DNA of 64,000 nucleotides from Synechococcus sp. CS-1329 (lineage in GTDB: Bacteria > Cyanobacteriota > Cyanobacteriia > PCC-6307 > Cyanobiaceae), in NCBI RefSeq assembly GCF_025128055.1, contig NZ_JAHLYS010000040.1, positions 1-64,000 of the forward strand, written 5' to 3'. The translations under genes were made by a program, and so were the position numbers. Of the stretch, positions 45,355 through 55,462 are shown one piece after another. Position 1 is the stretch's first letter. The number at the start of each line of letters is the position of its first letter. Under the pieces are notes generated by a model. It was not told the DNA's origin, ran no database searches, and saw only the letters and a program-made list of their open reading frames with translations.

Positions 45355-46083
45355 ATGGGACACAAGATCCATCCAACCGGCCTGCGCCTGGGGATCACCC
45401 AGGACCACCGCTCCCGTTGGTACGCCCCCAGCAAGACCTATCCAATCCTCCTCCAGGAGGACGACCGGATTCGTTGCTTCATCCACAAGAAGTACGCCTC
45501 AGCCGGCATCAGCGATGTGCTGATCGCCCGCAAGGCCGACCAGCTGGAGGTCGAGCTCAAGACAGCACGCCCCGGTGTGCTGGTGGGCCGCCAGGGCAGC
45601 GGCATCGAGGAGCTGCGCGCCGGCATTCAGAAAACCGTCGGTGATCGCAACCGTCAGGTGCGCATCAACGTGGTGGAAGTGGAGCGGGTCGACGCCGATG
45701 CCTTCCTGCTGGCCGAGTACATCGCCCAGCAGCTGGAGAAGCGGGTGGCGTTCCGCCGGGTCATGCGCATGACCGTGCAGCGGGCCCAACGGGCCGGCGT
45801 GCTCGGCCTCAAGATCCAGGTGAGCGGGCGCCTTAACGGCGCCGAAATCGCCCGGACCGAATGGACCCGGGAAGGCCGGGTCCCGTTGCACACCCTCCGT
45901 GCCGACATCGATTACGCCACCAAGGTGGCCACCACCACCTACGGGGTGCTGGGAATCAAGGTGTGGGTGTTCAAAGGTGAGGTGCTTCCTGGTCAACAGG
46001 AAAAACTCCCCGTCGGGGCGGCACCACGGCGCCGCGCCAACCGCCGGCCCCAACAGTTCGAAGACCGCTCCAACGAAGAGTGA
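45355..46083 (+). CDS. rpsC: 30S ribosomal protein S3
   Basis: 242 residues from ATG 45355 ([14 protein letters not shown]). An N-terminal KH domain carries [12 protein letters not shown], followed by [20 protein letters not shown] and [13 protein letters not shown] of the C-terminal domain. S3 forms part of the mRNA entry channel with helicase activity. The tail is Arg/Pro-rich. The start lies 19 bases after rplV. Confidence 0.97.
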   Translation: MGHKIHPTGLRLGITQDHRSRWYAPSKTYPILLQEDDRIRCFIHKKYASAGISDVLIARKADQLEVELKTARPGVLVGRQGSGIEELRAGIQKTVGDRNRQVRINVVEVERVDADAFLLAEYIAQQLEKRVAFRRVMRMTVQRAQRAGVLGLKIQVSGRLNGAEIARTEWTREGRVPLHTLRADIDYATKVATTTYGVLGIKVWVFKGEVLPGQQEKLPVGAAPRRRANRRPQQFEDRSNEE

Positions 46084-46099
46084 GCAGGAAGCCTGAACC

Positions 46100-46561
46100 A
46101 TGCTGAGTCCACGTCGCGTCAAATTCCGCAAACAGCAGCGAGGCCGCATGTGCGGTGTCGCCACCCGGGGCAACACCATTGCCTTCGGTCAGTTTGCGCT
46201 GCAGGCCCAGGAATGCGGGTGGATCACCTCCCGCCAGATTGAGGCCAGCCGCCGGGCCATGACCCGCTACGTCAAGCGGGGCGGGAAGATCTGGATCCGG
46301 ATCTTCCCCGACAAGCCCGTCACCATGCGCCCCGCCGAAACCCGCATGGGTTCCGGTAAGGGCAACCCCGAGTTCTGGGTGGCTGTGATCAAGCCAGGTC
46401 GCATTCTCTTTGAAATGGGCGGTGCCGAAATCACCGAAGCCATTGCCAAGGAGGCCATGCGCCTGGCCCAGTACAAGCTGCCCATCAAGACCAAGTTCCT
46501 GGCCCTTGACGAGCAGGCGAGCGCGGTCGAACCGGAGACCACCGTTCCTGTGGAGTCCTGA
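46100..46561 (+). CDS. rplP: 50S ribosomal protein L16
   Basis: 153 residues beginning [17 protein letters not shown], with [20 protein letters not shown] and [21 protein letters not shown]16 organises the A-site tRNA elbow and factor-binding region. The C-terminal 15 residues, Val/Glu/Thr-rich, extend beyond the common length. rpmC follows after four bases. Confidence 0.97.
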   Translation: MLSPRRVKFRKQQRGRMCGVATRGNTIAFGQFALQAQECGWITSRQIEASRRAMTRYVKRGGKIWIRIFPDKPVTMRPAETRMGSGKGNPEFWVAVIKPGRILFEMGGAEITEAIAKEAMRLAQYKLPIKTKFLALDEQASAVEPETTVPVES

Positions 46562-46565
46562 ACCC

Positions 46566-46781
46566 ATGGCCCGTCCTGACATCGCCGAGGTGCGCAAGCT
46601 CACCGACGCCGAAATCAGCGAACAGATCAACGCCTGCCGCCGCGATCTCTTCGATCTGCGCTTCCAGCAGGCCACCCGTCGCCTGGAGCACCCCCACCGC
46701 TTCAAGGAGAGCCGCATCAAGCTGGCCCACCTGCTGACGGTGCAGAAGGAGCGCCAGAGCTCCGCCCCCTCCGCCTCCTGA
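46566..46781 (+). CDS. rpmC: 50S ribosomal protein L29
   Basis: 71 residues from ATG 46566 ([17 protein letters not shown]). Two helices, with the conserved segments [20 protein letters not shown] and [13 protein letters not shown], form the typical L29 hairpin near the tunnel exit beside L23. It starts four bases after the rplP stop, in a different frame from a longer spurious opening. Confidence 0.95.
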   Translation: MARPDIAEVRKLTDAEISEQINACRRDLFDLRFQQATRRLEHPHRFKESRIKLAHLLTVQKERQSSAPSAS

Positions 46782-46798
46782 TCCCCCCCACACCACCT

Positions 46799-47050
46799 AT
46801 GGCACTCAAGGAAAGGGTCGGCGTCGTCGTCAGCGACAAGATGGACAAAACAGTGGTGGTGGCGGTTGAAAACCGCTTCCCCCACTCCATCTACCAGAAG
46901 ACCGTCAGCCGCACCACCCGTTACAAAGCCCACGACGAGGACAACCGTTGTCGCGTGGGTGATCGGGTCCGCATCACCGAAACCCGCCCCCTCAGCCGTA
47001 CCAAGCGCTGGGCTGTGGCCGAGGTTTTCACACCATCCGGCGCGAGCTGA
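46799..47050 (+). CDS. rpsQ: 30S ribosomal protein S17
   Basis: 83 residues with [38 protein letters not shown] and [13 protein letters not shown], the OB-fold motifs of S17. It is an early binder of 16S rRNA 5' domain. Position between rpmC and rplN is canonical. Confidence 0.97.
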   Translation: MALKERVGVVVSDKMDKTVVVAVENRFPHSIYQKTVSRTTRYKAHDEDNRCRVGDRVRITETRPLSRTKRWAVAEVFTPSGAS

Positions 47051-47062
47051 GGAGACCCCACC

Positions 47063-47428
47063 ATGATTCAACAGGAAACTTTCCTCAACGTCGCTGACAA
47101 CAGCGGGGCCAAGCGCATCCAGTGCATCCGAGTGCTGGGCACCAACCGTCGCTATGCCCACGTGGGTGATGTGATTGTGGCTGCCGTCAAAGACGCCATG
47201 CCCAACATGGGTGTCAAGAAATCGGATGTGGTCAAGGCCGTGGTCGTTCGCACCAGGGCCACCCTGCGTCGCGACACCGGCAATGCGATCCGCTTTGACG
47301 ACAACGCCGCCGTGATCCTGGGCACCGACAACAACCCCAAAGGCACCCGGGTGTTCGGTCCCGTGGCCAGGGAGCTGCGGGAACGCAACTTCACCAAAAT
47401 CGTGTCTCTCGCCCCGGAGGTGATCTGA
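47063..47428 (+). CDS. rplN: 50S ribosomal protein L14
   Basis: 121 residues starting [19 protein letters not shown], with [21 protein letters not shown] and [17 protein letters not shown], the highly conserved L14 signature. It forms an intersubunit bridge with 16S rRNA. A TGAGGAG sits just before its start. rplX begins one base after its stop. Confidence 0.98.
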   Translation: MIQQETFLNVADNSGAKRIQCIRVLGTNRRYAHVGDVIVAAVKDAMPNMGVKKSDVVKAVVVRTRATLRRDTGNAIRFDDNAAVILGTDNNPKGTRVFGPVARELRERNFTKIVSLAPEVI

Positions 47429-47429
47429 G

Positions 47430-47786
47430 ATGGCCACAGCCACCCCAAAAGCCAGGCCCGTTCAGCGGGTCAAGATGCGCATCCGCAAGGGTGACACCAT
47501 CAAGGTGATTGCCGGCAAGGACAAGGGCAAGACCGGTGAGGTCCTGCGCACCCTTCCCGAAGCCAACCGTGTGGTCGTTCAGGGCATCAACCTGCGGACC
47601 CGCCACATCAAACCCACCCAGGACGGCGAATCCGGCCGGATCCTCACCGAAGAGGCCTCCATCCACGCCTCCAACGTGATGGTGTTCTCCACCGCCAACA
47701 ACGTTCCCAGCCGGGTGGAGCTCGTCGTCGAAGCCGACGGCACCAAAAAGCGCCGCCTCAAGAAGACGGGTGAAGTTCTTGCCTGA
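47430..47786 (+). CDS. rplX: 50S ribosomal protein L24
   Basis: 118 residues with the KOW motif [20 protein letters not shown] and later [19 protein letters not shown]24 starts large-subunit assembly. It begins one base after rplN, so translation is coupled. An 84-base gap with no gene follows before rplE. Confidence 0.97.
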   Translation: MATATPKARPVQRVKMRIRKGDTIKVIAGKDKGKTGEVLRTLPEANRVVVQGINLRTRHIKPTQDGESGRILTEEASIHASNVMVFSTANNVPSRVELVVEADGTKKRRLKKTGEVLA

Positions 47787-47870
47787 CGGCAAGCACGACC
47801 GCTCCCATCGCTGAACGCAACCCCGTCCGCTTTCTGACAACGCCCAGAAGCGCATTCCCCCATCCCCGCC

Positions 47871-48410
47871 ATGTCACTCAAACAGCGCTATCGGGAGACG
47901 ATCCAGCCCAAGTTGCTCAAGGATCTGACTCTCTCGAACATCCATGAAGTCCCCAAGGTGGTGAAGGTCACCGTCAACAGGGGACTTGGCGAAGCCGCCC
48001 AGAACGCCAAGGCTCTTGAAGCCTCGATCAGCGAACTGGCCACGATCACCGGACAGAAGGTGGTGGTGACGCGTGCCAAGAAAGCCATCGCCGGCTTCAA
48101 GATTCGCCAGGGCATGCCGATTGGCGTGGTCGTCACCCTGCGGGGAGACCGGATGTATGCCTTCCTGGAGCGCCTGATCAACCTGGCCCTGCCACGCATC
48201 CGCGATTTTCGTGGGGTCAGCCCCAAGAGCTTTGACGGGCGCGGCAACTACACCCTGGGGGTGCGGGAGCAGATCATCTTCCCCGAAATCTCCTACGACA
48301 AGATCGACGCCATCCGTGGCATGGACATCACCATCGTGACCAGCGCCCGCAACGACGAAGAGGGCCGGGCCCTCCTCCGCGAGATGGGAATGCCGTTCCG
48401 CAGCAACTGA
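47871..48410 (+). CDS. rplE: 50S ribosomal protein L5
   Basis: 179 residues with [40 protein letters not shown] and [21 protein letters not shown]5 carries 5S rRNA with L18 in the central protuberance. rpsN (S14), which often follows rplE, is absent; rpsH comes next after 20 bases, as is usual in cyanobacteria. Confidence 0.98.
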   Translation: MSLKQRYRETIQPKLLKDLTLSNIHEVPKVVKVTVNRGLGEAAQNAKALEASISELATITGQKVVVTRAKKAIAGFKIRQGMPIGVVVTLRGDRMYAFLERLINLALPRIRDFRGVSPKSFDGRGNYTLGVREQIIFPEISYDKIDAIRGMDITIVTSARNDEEGRALLREMGMPFRSN

Positions 48411-48430
48411 GCCCTCCTCGGATCCCAACC

Positions 48431-48832
48431 ATGGCCAATCACGACCCGATTTCCGACATGCTCACCCGCATCCGCAATGCGAGTGAGAAGAAGCACCAGA
48501 CCACCAAGGTGCCCGCTTCACGCCTTTCCCACAGCATCGCCAAGGTGCTGCAGCACGAAGGTTTCATCGCCCAGATCAGCGAGGAAGGAGAAGGCGTCGA
48601 ACGCTTCCTCGTGCTCGAGCTGAAGTACAGCGGTAAGCATCGTCAGCCCACCATCCGCTCGGTGCAGCGGGTCAGCAAGCCTGGCCTGCGCATCTACAAG
48701 AACAACCGTCAGCTTCCCAAGGTCCTCGGTGGCCTCGGTGTGGCGATCATCTCCACGTCCAAAGGGGTGATGAGTGACCGTGATGCCCGCAAGCAGGGCG
48801 TCGGCGGCGAAGTGCTTTGCTACATCTATTGA
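48431..48832 (+). CDS. rpsH: 30S ribosomal protein S8
   Basis: 133 residues beginning [17 protein letters not shown], ending with [20 protein letters not shown] and LCYIY. S8 is a central assembly protein that binds 16S helix 21; its E. coli counterpart also represses this operon. Canonical length and context. Confidence 0.98.
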   Translation: MANHDPISDMLTRIRNASEKKHQTTKVPASRLSHSIAKVLQHEGFIAQISEEGEGVERFLVLELKYSGKHRQPTIRSVQRVSKPGLRIYKNNRQLPKVLGGLGVAIISTSKGVMSDRDARKQGVGGEVLCYIY

Positions 48833-48847
48833 TCAGGGAGTCGATCC

Positions 48848-49387
48848 ATGTCTCGTATTGGTAAAGCGCCGATCCCCATCCCCGAGAAGGTGAACGTCAC
48901 CTTGTCTGGTCTTGCGGTCACGGTCAAAGGTCCCAAGGGTGAGCTCCAGCGCACCCTCCCCGATGGTGTGGCGGTCAGCCAGCAGGAGAACACCCTGGTG
49001 GTCACCCCCTCCAATGGCAGCCGTCGCTCCCGCGAGCGTCACGGTCTCTGCCGCACCCTCGTCGCCAACATGGTCGAGGGCGTCAGCCAGGGCTTCACCC
49101 GCAAGCTCGAGATCATCGGCGTGGGCTACCGCGCCCAGGTCCAGGGCCGCAAGCTCGTGGTCACCGCCGGCTACAGCCACCCCGTGGAGGTCAATCCTCC
49201 CGAAGGCGTGAGCTTCACGGTCGAAGGCACCACCCAGGTCATCGTCTCTGGGGCCAACAAGGAGCTGGTGGGCAATGAAGCCGCCAAGATCCGCGCCATC
49301 CGGCCGCCCGAGCCCTACAAGGGCAAGGGCATCAAGTACGCGGGTGAGCGCATCCTGCGCAAGGCCGGCAAGACCGGTAAGAAATGA
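48848..49387 (+). CDS. rplF: 50S ribosomal protein L6
   Basis: 179 residues starting [20 protein letters not shown], with [20 protein letters not shown] and [21 protein letters not shown]6 lies near the sarcin-ricin loop and factor site. It begins 15 bases after rpsH, with AGGGAG upstream. Confidence 0.98.
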   Translation: MSRIGKAPIPIPEKVNVTLSGLAVTVKGPKGELQRTLPDGVAVSQQENTLVVTPSNGSRRSRERHGLCRTLVANMVEGVSQGFTRKLEIIGVGYRAQVQGRKLVVTAGYSHPVEVNPPEGVSFTVEGTTQVIVSGANKELVGNEAAKIRAIRPPEPYKGKGIKYAGERILRKAGKTGKK

Positions 49388-49419
49388 GGCCTGCCTGAGC
49401 GTTCCCACCCTGTACTGCC

Positions 49420-49785
49420 ATGTCCACCCTTTCCAGAAAACAGCAGACTCAGAAGCGTCACCGCCGTCTGCGTCGTCATCTCAACGGAACCTCCGTCCGC
49501 CCGCGGCTGGCTGTGTTCCGCTCCAACAACCACATCTACGCCCAGGTCATCGACGACGACGCCCAGACCACCCTCTGCGCGGCCTCGACCCTCGACAAGG
49601 ATCTGCGCACCAGCCTCGAGTCCTGTGCCTCCTGTGACGCCTCCGTTGCCGTAGGCCAGTTGCTGGCCACCCGCGCCATCGCCAAGGGGATCCAGCAGGT
49701 GGTCTTCGACCGCGGTGGCAACCTGTACCACGGCCGGGTCAAGGCCCTCGCCGATGCCGCCCGGGAAGCGGGCCTTCAGTTCTGA
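49420..49785 (+). CDS. rplR: 50S ribosomal protein L18
   Basis: 121 residues with [35 protein letters not shown] and [21 protein letters not shown]18 binds 5S rRNA with L5. Typical basic N-terminus and length. rpsE begins 13 bases downstream. Confidence 0.97.
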   Translation: MSTLSRKQQTQKRHRRLRRHLNGTSVRPRLAVFRSNNHIYAQVIDDDAQTTLCAASTLDKDLRTSLESCASCDASVAVGQLLATRAIAKGIQQVVFDRGGNLYHGRVKALADAAREAGLQF

Positions 49786-49798
49786 ACCGCCTCCAACC

Positions 49799-50479
49799 AT
49801 GACCGAAACCAACGAACAGACCAGATCCAGCGACGTTCCCTCTGCGGCCGTCGGCGTTCCTGCGGCCAGCGAAGGCCAGCAACAGGAGCGTCGTGGCGGT
49901 GGCGGCGGCGGAAACCGCGGTGGCGGCGGCGGCGGTGATCGTCGCGGCGGCGGCGGCGGCGGGCGCCGGGGCGACAACCGCCGTGGCCAGGAGCGCGACT
50001 CCGAATGGCAGGAGCGCGTGGTTCAGATCCGCCGCGTCTCCAAGACCGTCAAGGGCGGCAAGAAGATGAGCTTCCGCGCCATCGTCGTGGTCGGCAACGA
50101 GCGCGGCCAGGTCGGTGTGGGCGTTGGCAAGGCAGGTGATGTGATCGGCGCCGTGCGCAAGGGCGTGGCCGATGGCAAAAAGCACCTGGTCAAGGTCCCC
50201 CTGACCCGCACCAGCTCGATCCCCACCAACGGCCATGGCGTCGATGGTGCCGCCAGCATCCTGATGCGTCCGGCAGCCCCCGGTACCGGCGTGATCGCGG
50301 GCGGCTCGATCCGCACCGTGCTGGAGCTGGCCGGAATCAAGAACGTGCTGGCCAAGCGCCTCGGCAGCAAGACTCCCCTCAACAACGCCCGCGCCACCAT
50401 CCAGGCGCTGCAGTCTCTGCGCACCCACAAAGAGACGGCCAAGGAACGGGGCATCTCCCTCGAGCAGATTTACTCCTGA
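49799..50479 (+). CDS. rpsE: 30S ribosomal protein S5 with Gly/Arg-rich N-terminus
   Basis: 226 residues from ATG 49799. Residues 66-226 are standard S5: [40 protein letters not shown] and [17 protein letters not shown], acting in translational accuracy at the mRNA entry. Residues 1-30 are polar and 31-63 hold three runs of five to six Gly separated by Arg/Asp ([30 protein letters not shown]). Such RGG-like tracts bind RNA in other proteins; related but less repetitive extensions are known in picocyanobacterial S5. Confidence 0.96.
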   Translation: MTETNEQTRSSDVPSAAVGVPAASEGQQQERRGGGGGGNRGGGGGGDRRGGGGGGRRGDNRRGQERDSEWQERVVQIRRVSKTVKGGKKMSFRAIVVVGNERGQVGVGVGKAGDVIGAVRKGVADGKKHLVKVPLTRTSSIPTNGHGVDGAASILMRPAAPGTGVIAGGSIRTVLELAGIKNVLAKRLGSKTPLNNARATIQALQSLRTHKETAKERGISLEQIYS

Positions 50480-50484
50480 GCCCC

Positions 50485-50937
50485 ATGACCCTCTCTCTCA
50501 GCACCCTCACTCCCCAGACCGGGTCCCGCCGCCGCAAGCTGCGCAAAGGTCGTGGCATCGCCGCCGGCCAGGGCGCCAGCTGCGGTTTCGGCATGCGCGG
50601 CCAGAAGTCCCGCTCAGGCCGTCCCACCCGCCCCGGCTTCGAGGGTGGCCAGATGCCCCTCTACCGGCGGCTGCCCAAGCTGAAGCACTTCCCCCTGGTG
50701 AACCCCAAGCACTTCACCGTGCTGAATGTGGGCAAGCTGGCCGACCTCGCCGCTGGCAGCACCGTCAACCTCGACAGCCTCGTGGCTGATGGCCTGGTCA
50801 CCAGCCCCAAGCATCCGTTGAAAATCCTCGGCAGCGGCGAACTGAGCGTCAAGCTCAATGTCGAGGCGGCGGGCTTCACCGCCTCGGCCCGCGCCAAGAT
50901 CGAGGCAGCCGGTGGCACCTGCGAGCTGATCCACTGA
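50485..50937 (+). CDS. rplO: 50S ribosomal protein L15
   Basis: 150 residues with [40 protein letters not shown] and the C-terminal [20 protein letters not shown]. It is a late large-subunit assembly protein. It follows rpsE after five bases; rpmD (L30), found between these in many bacteria, is absent. Confidence 0.97.
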   Translation: MTLSLSTLTPQTGSRRRKLRKGRGIAAGQGASCGFGMRGQKSRSGRPTRPGFEGGQMPLYRRLPKLKHFPLVNPKHFTVLNVGKLADLAAGSTVNLDSLVADGLVTSPKHPLKILGSGELSVKLNVEAAGFTASARAKIEAAGGTCELIH

Positions 50938-50950
50938 TCAGCCAACCCCG

Positions 50951-50972
50951 GATCCCTGATCGCTCAGGGATC
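50951..50972 (+). other. Perfect hairpin between rplO and secY
   Basis: Nine-bp inverted repeat GATCCCTGA / TCAGGGATC with loop TCGC, 13 bases after the rplO stop, within a 134-base gap. No T-run follows, so it is more likely an mRNA-processing or stability element than a terminator. Confidence 0.6.
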
Positions 50973-51071
50973 TGTCAGGCATCCAGCCGTCTGCCACCGT
51001 TCTTCGGATGAGCAGGCGGCTTTGCCGTCGTTGCCTCCTCTCCGCCAGCCCGTCCCTCGACCCTTCTCGCC

Positions 51072-52388
51072 ATGCTCGTCAGCCGGGGCCGTAACCCCAG
51101 TGCCGCGGAAATCATCACCCAGGTGATTCAGTCCAAGGGACTGAGGGATCGGGTTCTCACCACCCTGGGGCTGCTGTTACTCGTGCGTCTGGGGATCTAC
51201 ATCCCCATGCCGGGCATCGACCGGGTGGCCTTTCAGCAGTTCATCGAGCAGGGGGGCCAGCTGATCGGCTTCCTCGACATCTTCACCGGCGGTGGCATCT
51301 CCACCCTCGGGATCTTCGCCCTGGGGATCCTGCCGTTCATCAACGCCTCGATCATCCTGCAGCTGCTGACCGCGGCGCTGCCTCAGCTCGAGGACCTGCA
51401 GAAGAACGAAGGTGAAGCCGGTCGGCGCAAGATCGCTCAGATCACCCGCTATGTGGCCCTGGGCTGGGGCCTGCTGCAAAGCACGGTCTTTGCGCTGATC
51501 CTGCGCCAGTACGCCCTCCCCGGTATCCCCGTGCCGGTGTTCGTGATTCAGACCACCCTCGCCCTGGTGACCGGCGCGATGGTGGTGATGTGGATCAGCG
51601 AAGTGATCACCGAACGGGGCATTGGCCAGGGGGCCTCCCTGGTGATCTTCGTGAACATCGTTGCCACCCTTCCCAGGGCCCTCGGCTCCACGGTCAAGCT
51701 GGCTGAGAGCGGCGACCGAGCCACCATCGGCGGGATCGTGGTGCTGGTGCTGATCTTCCTGGTCACGATCGTGGGCATCATTTTCGTTCAGGAAGGCAGC
51801 CGCCGCATCCCGATCGTCAGCGCCAAGCGCCAGGTGGGTCAGGCCAGCCTCGCCAGCCGCCAGAGCTATCTGCCGCTGAAGCTCAACGCCGGCGGCGTCA
51901 TGCCGATCATTTTCGCTTCGGCGGTGGTCTTCCTCCCCCTCACGATCGCCAACATCACCCGGGCCCCCTGGTTGATACAGCTGGCGGGCTACCTCAACCC
52001 CAACAGCAGCACCCCCTGGCTCTACGCCCTGGTTTTCTTTGCCTTGATCTGCGGCTTCTCACTCTTCTATGCCTCGCTGACCATCAACCCCATCGACATC
52101 GCCACCAACCTCAAGCGAGGGGGTGTGGCGATCCCAGGGGTGCGGCCGGGATCCGCCACCGCCCAATACCTGAGCGGCGTGCAGAACCGGCTCACCCTGC
52201 TGGGGGGTCTCTTCCTCGGGGCGGTGGCGATCATCCCCTCCGCCGTGGAGGGCGCCACCCAGGTGCGCACCTTCCAGGGGCTGGGGGCCACCTCTCTGTT
52301 GATCCTGGTCGGCGTGGCCATCGACACCGCCAAGCAGGTCCAGACCTACGTGATCTCCCAGCGCTATGAGGGCATGGTGCGGGAGTGA
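51072..52388 (+). CDS. secY: Preprotein translocase subunit SecY
   Basis: 438 residues with about ten membrane helices. Typical segments are LLVRLGIYIPMPGIDRVAF, FTGGGISTLGIFALGILPFI (plug and helix 2), LQNEGEAGRRKIAQ-like cytoplasmic loop and NRLTLLGGLFLGAVAI. It forms the Sec channel in plasma and thylakoid membranes. The usual secY-adk pair follows. Confidence 0.97.
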   Translation: MLVSRGRNPSAAEIITQVIQSKGLRDRVLTTLGLLLLVRLGIYIPMPGIDRVAFQQFIEQGGQLIGFLDIFTGGGISTLGIFALGILPFINASIILQLLTAALPQLEDLQKNEGEAGRRKIAQITRYVALGWGLLQSTVFALILRQYALPGIPVPVFVIQTTLALVTGAMVVMWISEVITERGIGQGASLVIFVNIVATLPRALGSTVKLAESGDRATIGGIVVLVLIFLVTIVGIIFVQEGSRRIPIVSAKRQVGQASLASRQSYLPLKLNAGGVMPIIFASAVVFLPLTIANITRAPWLIQLAGYLNPNSSTPWLYALVFFALICGFSLFYASLTINPIDIATNLKRGGVAIPGVRPGSATAQYLSGVQNRLTLLGGLFLGAVAIIPSAVEGATQVRTFQGLGATSLLILVGVAIDTAKQVQTYVISQRYEGMVRE

Positions 52389-52432
52389 TCCACACCGGCC
52401 CAGAGCTGCCCCATCCCGTTCCCGTTCCCGTC

Positions 52433-52981
52433 ATGTCCGATCGCTTTCTTTTCCTCGGCCCCCCAGGAGCCGGCAAGGGCACCCAGGCCCAGGTGCTGGC
52501 CGCCGACCGTGGCCTGCTCCACCTGTCCACCGGCGAGCTGTTGCGCGCCGAAGTGCAGGCGGGCACGGAGCTCGGCGCTGAAGCCCAGTCCGTGATGGCC
52601 AGGGGCGAGCTGGTGAGCGATGCCCTGGTGCTGGCGATCGTGAGGGCACGCCTGCTCAGCCATGACGGCGGCTGGCTGCTGGATGGCTTTCCCCGCAACC
52701 TGGCCCAGGCCGAAGCCCTCAGCCAGCTGCTCCAGGAGCTGAACCAGCCGATCGAGCATGTGGTACTGCTGCAGCTCGACGACGGGATCCTCTTGCAGCG
52801 GCTGCTCAGCCGTGGACGCGACGACGACAATGAAGCGGTGATCCGCAACCGCCTGGAGGTCTACCGCGAGCAGACCGAGCCCCTGATCGCCTTCTATCGC
52901 CAACTGGGGCTGATCCGGGAGGTGGAGGCGGAAGGCGACGTCCAGGCCGTCGCTGGGAGGATCAGCTCAGTGGTGAGTTGA
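52433..52981 (+). CDS. adk: Adenylate kinase, short form
   Basis: 182 residues from ATG 52433. P-loop GPPGAGKGTQ, the NMP-binding STGELLRAEV, LLDGFPRNLAQAEAL and the short lid around RLLSRGRDDDNEAVIRNRLE identify adenylate kinase without the long zinc-type lid. It balances AMP, ADP and ATP. An in-frame start 16 codons upstream is just the intergenic Pro-rich stretch. It is linked to secY as in most bacteria. Confidence 0.95.
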   Translation: MSDRFLFLGPPGAGKGTQAQVLAADRGLLHLSTGELLRAEVQAGTELGAEAQSVMARGELVSDALVLAIVRARLLSHDGGWLLDGFPRNLAQAEALSQLLQELNQPIEHVVLLQLDDGILLQRLLSRGRDDDNEAVIRNRLEVYREQTEPLIAFYRQLGLIREVEAEGDVQAVAGRISSVVS

Positions 52982-53026
52982 CCATTGTGATACGTTAGCT
53001 GTTTGCAAAGTGGAGAGCCGCCGCCC

Positions 53027-53140
53027 ATGAAGGTGCGTGCCTCAGTCAAGAAGATGTGCGACAAGTGCCGCGTGATTCGTCGCCACGGCCGGGTGATGGT
53101 GATCTGCACCAATCCCAAGCACAAGCAACGCCAGGGCTGA
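53027..53140 (+). CDS. rpmJ: 50S ribosomal protein L36
   Basis: 37 residues, [20 protein letters not shown] and a C-terminal [11 protein letters not shown]. The zinc ribbon ligands C-x2-C-x12-C-x4-H are intact, so this is the zinc-binding C+ form. It is the smallest ribosomal protein. It lies between adk and rpsM; infA, placed next to it in many genomes, is not in the 45-base gap before it. GTGGAGAG lies upstream. Confidence 0.95.
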   Translation: MKVRASVKKMCDKCRVIRRHGRVMVICTNPKHKQRQG

Positions 53141-53233
53141 TCCGCCCAGCGTTCTTCCTCCCAAGTGCCTTTCGAGGCACTTCGCCCTGCCCTCTGTGGC
53201 CGGGCCCCCTCTGCCCAACTGAATCGTTTTTTC

Positions 53234-53599
53234 GTGGCTCGGATTGCCGGTGTCGATATCCCTCGCGACAAGAGGGTCGAGATTTCTCTCACATACGTCT
53301 ACGGGGTCGGGCTCAACCGCGCCCAGAAGATTCTGGCGAAGGCCGGCGTCAACCCGGACATCCGCGTCAAGGACCTCGACGACGGGGACGTCCAGAAACT
53401 GCGTGCAGCGGCCGAAAGCTTCACCCTCGAGGGTGATCTGCGCCGTCAGGAAGGCATGGCCCTCAAGCGGCTGCAGGACATCGGCTGCCTCCGTGGTCGC
53501 CGCCACCGCATGGGGCTGCCCGTGCGCGGTCAACGCACCCGCACCAATGCCCGCACCCGCCGCGGCGCCCGCAAGACCGTGGCCGGCAAGAAGAAGTAA
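53234..53599 (+). CDS. rpsM: 30S ribosomal protein S13
   Basis: 121 residues from GTG 53234 (reading [19 protein letters not shown]). [20 protein letters not shown] and [19 protein letters not shown], with the basic KTVAGKKK tail, are diagnostic. S13 contacts P-site tRNA and S19 in the head. An upstream in-frame ATG gives a non-conserved extension. Confidence 0.97.
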   Translation: MARIAGVDIPRDKRVEISLTYVYGVGLNRAQKILAKAGVNPDIRVKDLDDGDVQKLRAAAESFTLEGDLRRQEGMALKRLQDIGCLRGRRHRMGLPVRGQRTRTNARTRRGARKTVAGKKK

Positions 53600-53666
53600 G
53601 CCGCCCGCCTGAGTCCGGCTCCGCCGCTCAGTCCCACCACCCCATCACCCCACCAGGCCCCCGTCC

Positions 53667-54059
53667 ATGGCGAAGCCAGCCAAGAAAACCGGCGCAAAGA
53701 AGACCAAGCGCAATGTGCCCAACGGTGTGGCACACATCCAGAGCACCTTCAACAACACCATCGTCTCGATCACCGACTCGGCCGGTGAGGTGATCTCCTG
53801 GTCTTCGGCCGGCGCCAGCGGCTTCAAGGGAGCTCGCAAGGGCACCCCCTTCGCGGCCCAGACCGCGGCTGAAGCCGCCGGCCGCCGGGCCCTGGACCAG
53901 GGGATGCGTCAGATCGAGGTTCTGGTCCGTGGTCCGGGTTCCGGCCGTGAAACCGCCATCCGCGCCCTGCAGGTGGCCGGCCTTGAGATCACCCTGATCC
54001 GGGACGTCACCCCTCTGCCTCACAACGGCTGCCGTCGCTCCAAGCGCCGCCGGGTCTGA
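53667..54059 (+). CDS. rpsK: 30S ribosomal protein S11
   Basis: 130 residues. [40 protein letters not shown] and [19 protein letters not shown] are the standard S11 segments of the platform, which touches the E site and the mRNA. Precedes rpoA by 50 bases, the common alpha-operon order without rpsD. Confidence 0.98.
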   Translation: MAKPAKKTGAKKTKRNVPNGVAHIQSTFNNTIVSITDSAGEVISWSSAGASGFKGARKGTPFAAQTAAEAAGRRALDQGMRQIEVLVRGPGSGRETAIRALQVAGLEITLIRDVTPLPHNGCRRSKRRRV

Positions 54060-54109
54060 GTATCCGTTTCCAGCCGCTCCTCGGCGTTCCTCTTCACCAC
54101 CATCAGGCC

Positions 54110-55048
54110 GTGCATCAGTATCAGATCGATCGGGTCGAGCATCAAATCGCCGACGACCGCTCCCAGACCGGTGTGTTCGTGATCGGGCCCCTCGACCGGG
54201 GTCAGGCCGTCACCCTCGGCAACGCCCTGCGGCGTGTGCTGATGGGAGGCATGGAGGGCAGCGCCATCACCGCCGTCCGCATTGCCGGCGTCAACCATGA
54301 GTACGCCACCATCCCCGGTGTGCGTGAAGACGTCCTCGACATCCTGCTGAACTGCAAGGAAGTGGTCGTCAACAGCCGCAACCGCGATCTTGAGATCGGT
54401 CGGCTGATCATCAACGGCCCCGCCACCGTCACCGCCGCCGACCTTCAGTTTTCCTCCCAGGTTCAGATCATCGATTTCGATCGGCCGATCGCCACCGTGG
54501 CCGAAGGCCATTCTCTGGAGCTGGAAGTGCATGTGGAGCGGGGCGTCGGCTATCGGCCGGTGGATCGTCACCACGAGGACACCAACGCCATTGATCTGCT
54601 GCAGATCGATGCGGTCTTCATGCCCGTACGCCGGGTCAACTACACCGTTGATGAAACGGCCGTTGGTGAAGGCGGTTCAGCCCGCGAGCGCCTGCGCCTG
54701 GAAATCGTCACCAGCGGCTCGATCACTCCTGACGACGCCATGGCCCAGGCGGCCAATCAGCTGATCCAGCTGTTCCAGCCCCTGGCCAGCCTGACCATGG
54801 TCGAGGAGCCGGGCCTGGAACCTGAACCTTCGGCTGAGAGCCAGATTCCCCTGGAGGAGCTGAACCTCTCGGTTCGGGCCTACAACTGCCTGAAGCGAGC
54901 CCAGGTCAATTCGGTCTCTGATCTGATGGGCTTCAGTTACGAAGATCTGCTCGAGATCAAGAACTTCGGTTCCAAGTCGGCGGATGAGGTGATCGAAGCG
55001 CTGGAGCGCATCGGCATCTCCCTGCCCCAGAGCCGCACCACCGCCTGA
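54110..55048 (+). CDS. rpoA: RNA polymerase alpha subunit
   Basis: 312 residues from GTG 54110. The N-terminal dimerisation domain has [32 protein letters not shown]-like [19 protein letters not shown] and [20 protein letters not shown]. The C-terminal DNA-binding domain after residue 245 has [20 protein letters not shown] and [19 protein letters not shown]. It assembles the enzyme and contacts activators and UP elements. Confidence 0.98.
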   Translation: MHQYQIDRVEHQIADDRSQTGVFVIGPLDRGQAVTLGNALRRVLMGGMEGSAITAVRIAGVNHEYATIPGVREDVLDILLNCKEVVVNSRNRDLEIGRLIINGPATVTAADLQFSSQVQIIDFDRPIATVAEGHSLELEVHVERGVGYRPVDRHHEDTNAIDLLQIDAVFMPVRRVNYTVDETAVGEGGSARERLRLEIVTSGSITPDDAMAQAANQLIQLFQPLASLTMVEEPGLEPEPSAESQIPLEELNLSVRAYNCLKRAQVNSVSDLMGFSYEDLLEIKNFGSKSADEVIEALERIGISLPQSRTTA

Positions 55049-55091
55049 GCGGCGCCCTTTCCCCCCTTTCCCTTTTCCATTCCCCGGAACC

Positions 55092-55442
55092 ATGCGACAC
55101 CAGTGCCGCGTCCCCCTGCTCGGACGACCCGCCGACCAACGCAAGGCCCTCCTGCGTGGCCTCACCACCCAGTTGATCCGTGAAGGCCGCGTCACCACCA
55201 CCAAGACCCGCGCCAAGGCCCTGCGCAACGAGGCCGAGCGCATGATCACCCTCGCCAAAGACGGCACCCTGGCGGCCCGCCGTCGGGCCATGGGCTACAT
55301 CTTCGACAAGCAGCTGGTGCACTCCCTGTTCGACAAAGCCCAGGAGCGCTACGGCGAACGCAACGGCGGCTACACCCGTATCATCCGCACCGTTCCCCGC
55401 CGGGGTGACAACGCCGAAATGGCCATCATCGAGCTGGTCTGA
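55092..55442 (+). CDS. rplQ: 50S ribosomal protein L17
   Basis: 116 residues with [40 protein letters not shown] and [20 protein letters not shown]. It lies at the base of the large subunit near the tunnel exit and follows rpoA as in most bacteria. Confidence 0.97.
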   Translation: MRHQCRVPLLGRPADQRKALLRGLTTQLIREGRVTTTKTRAKALRNEAERMITLAKDGTLAARRRAMGYIFDKQLVHSLFDKAQERYGERNGGYTRIIRTVPRRGDNAEMAIIELV

Positions 55443-55462
55443 CGCCCAACGCCCACGCCACC

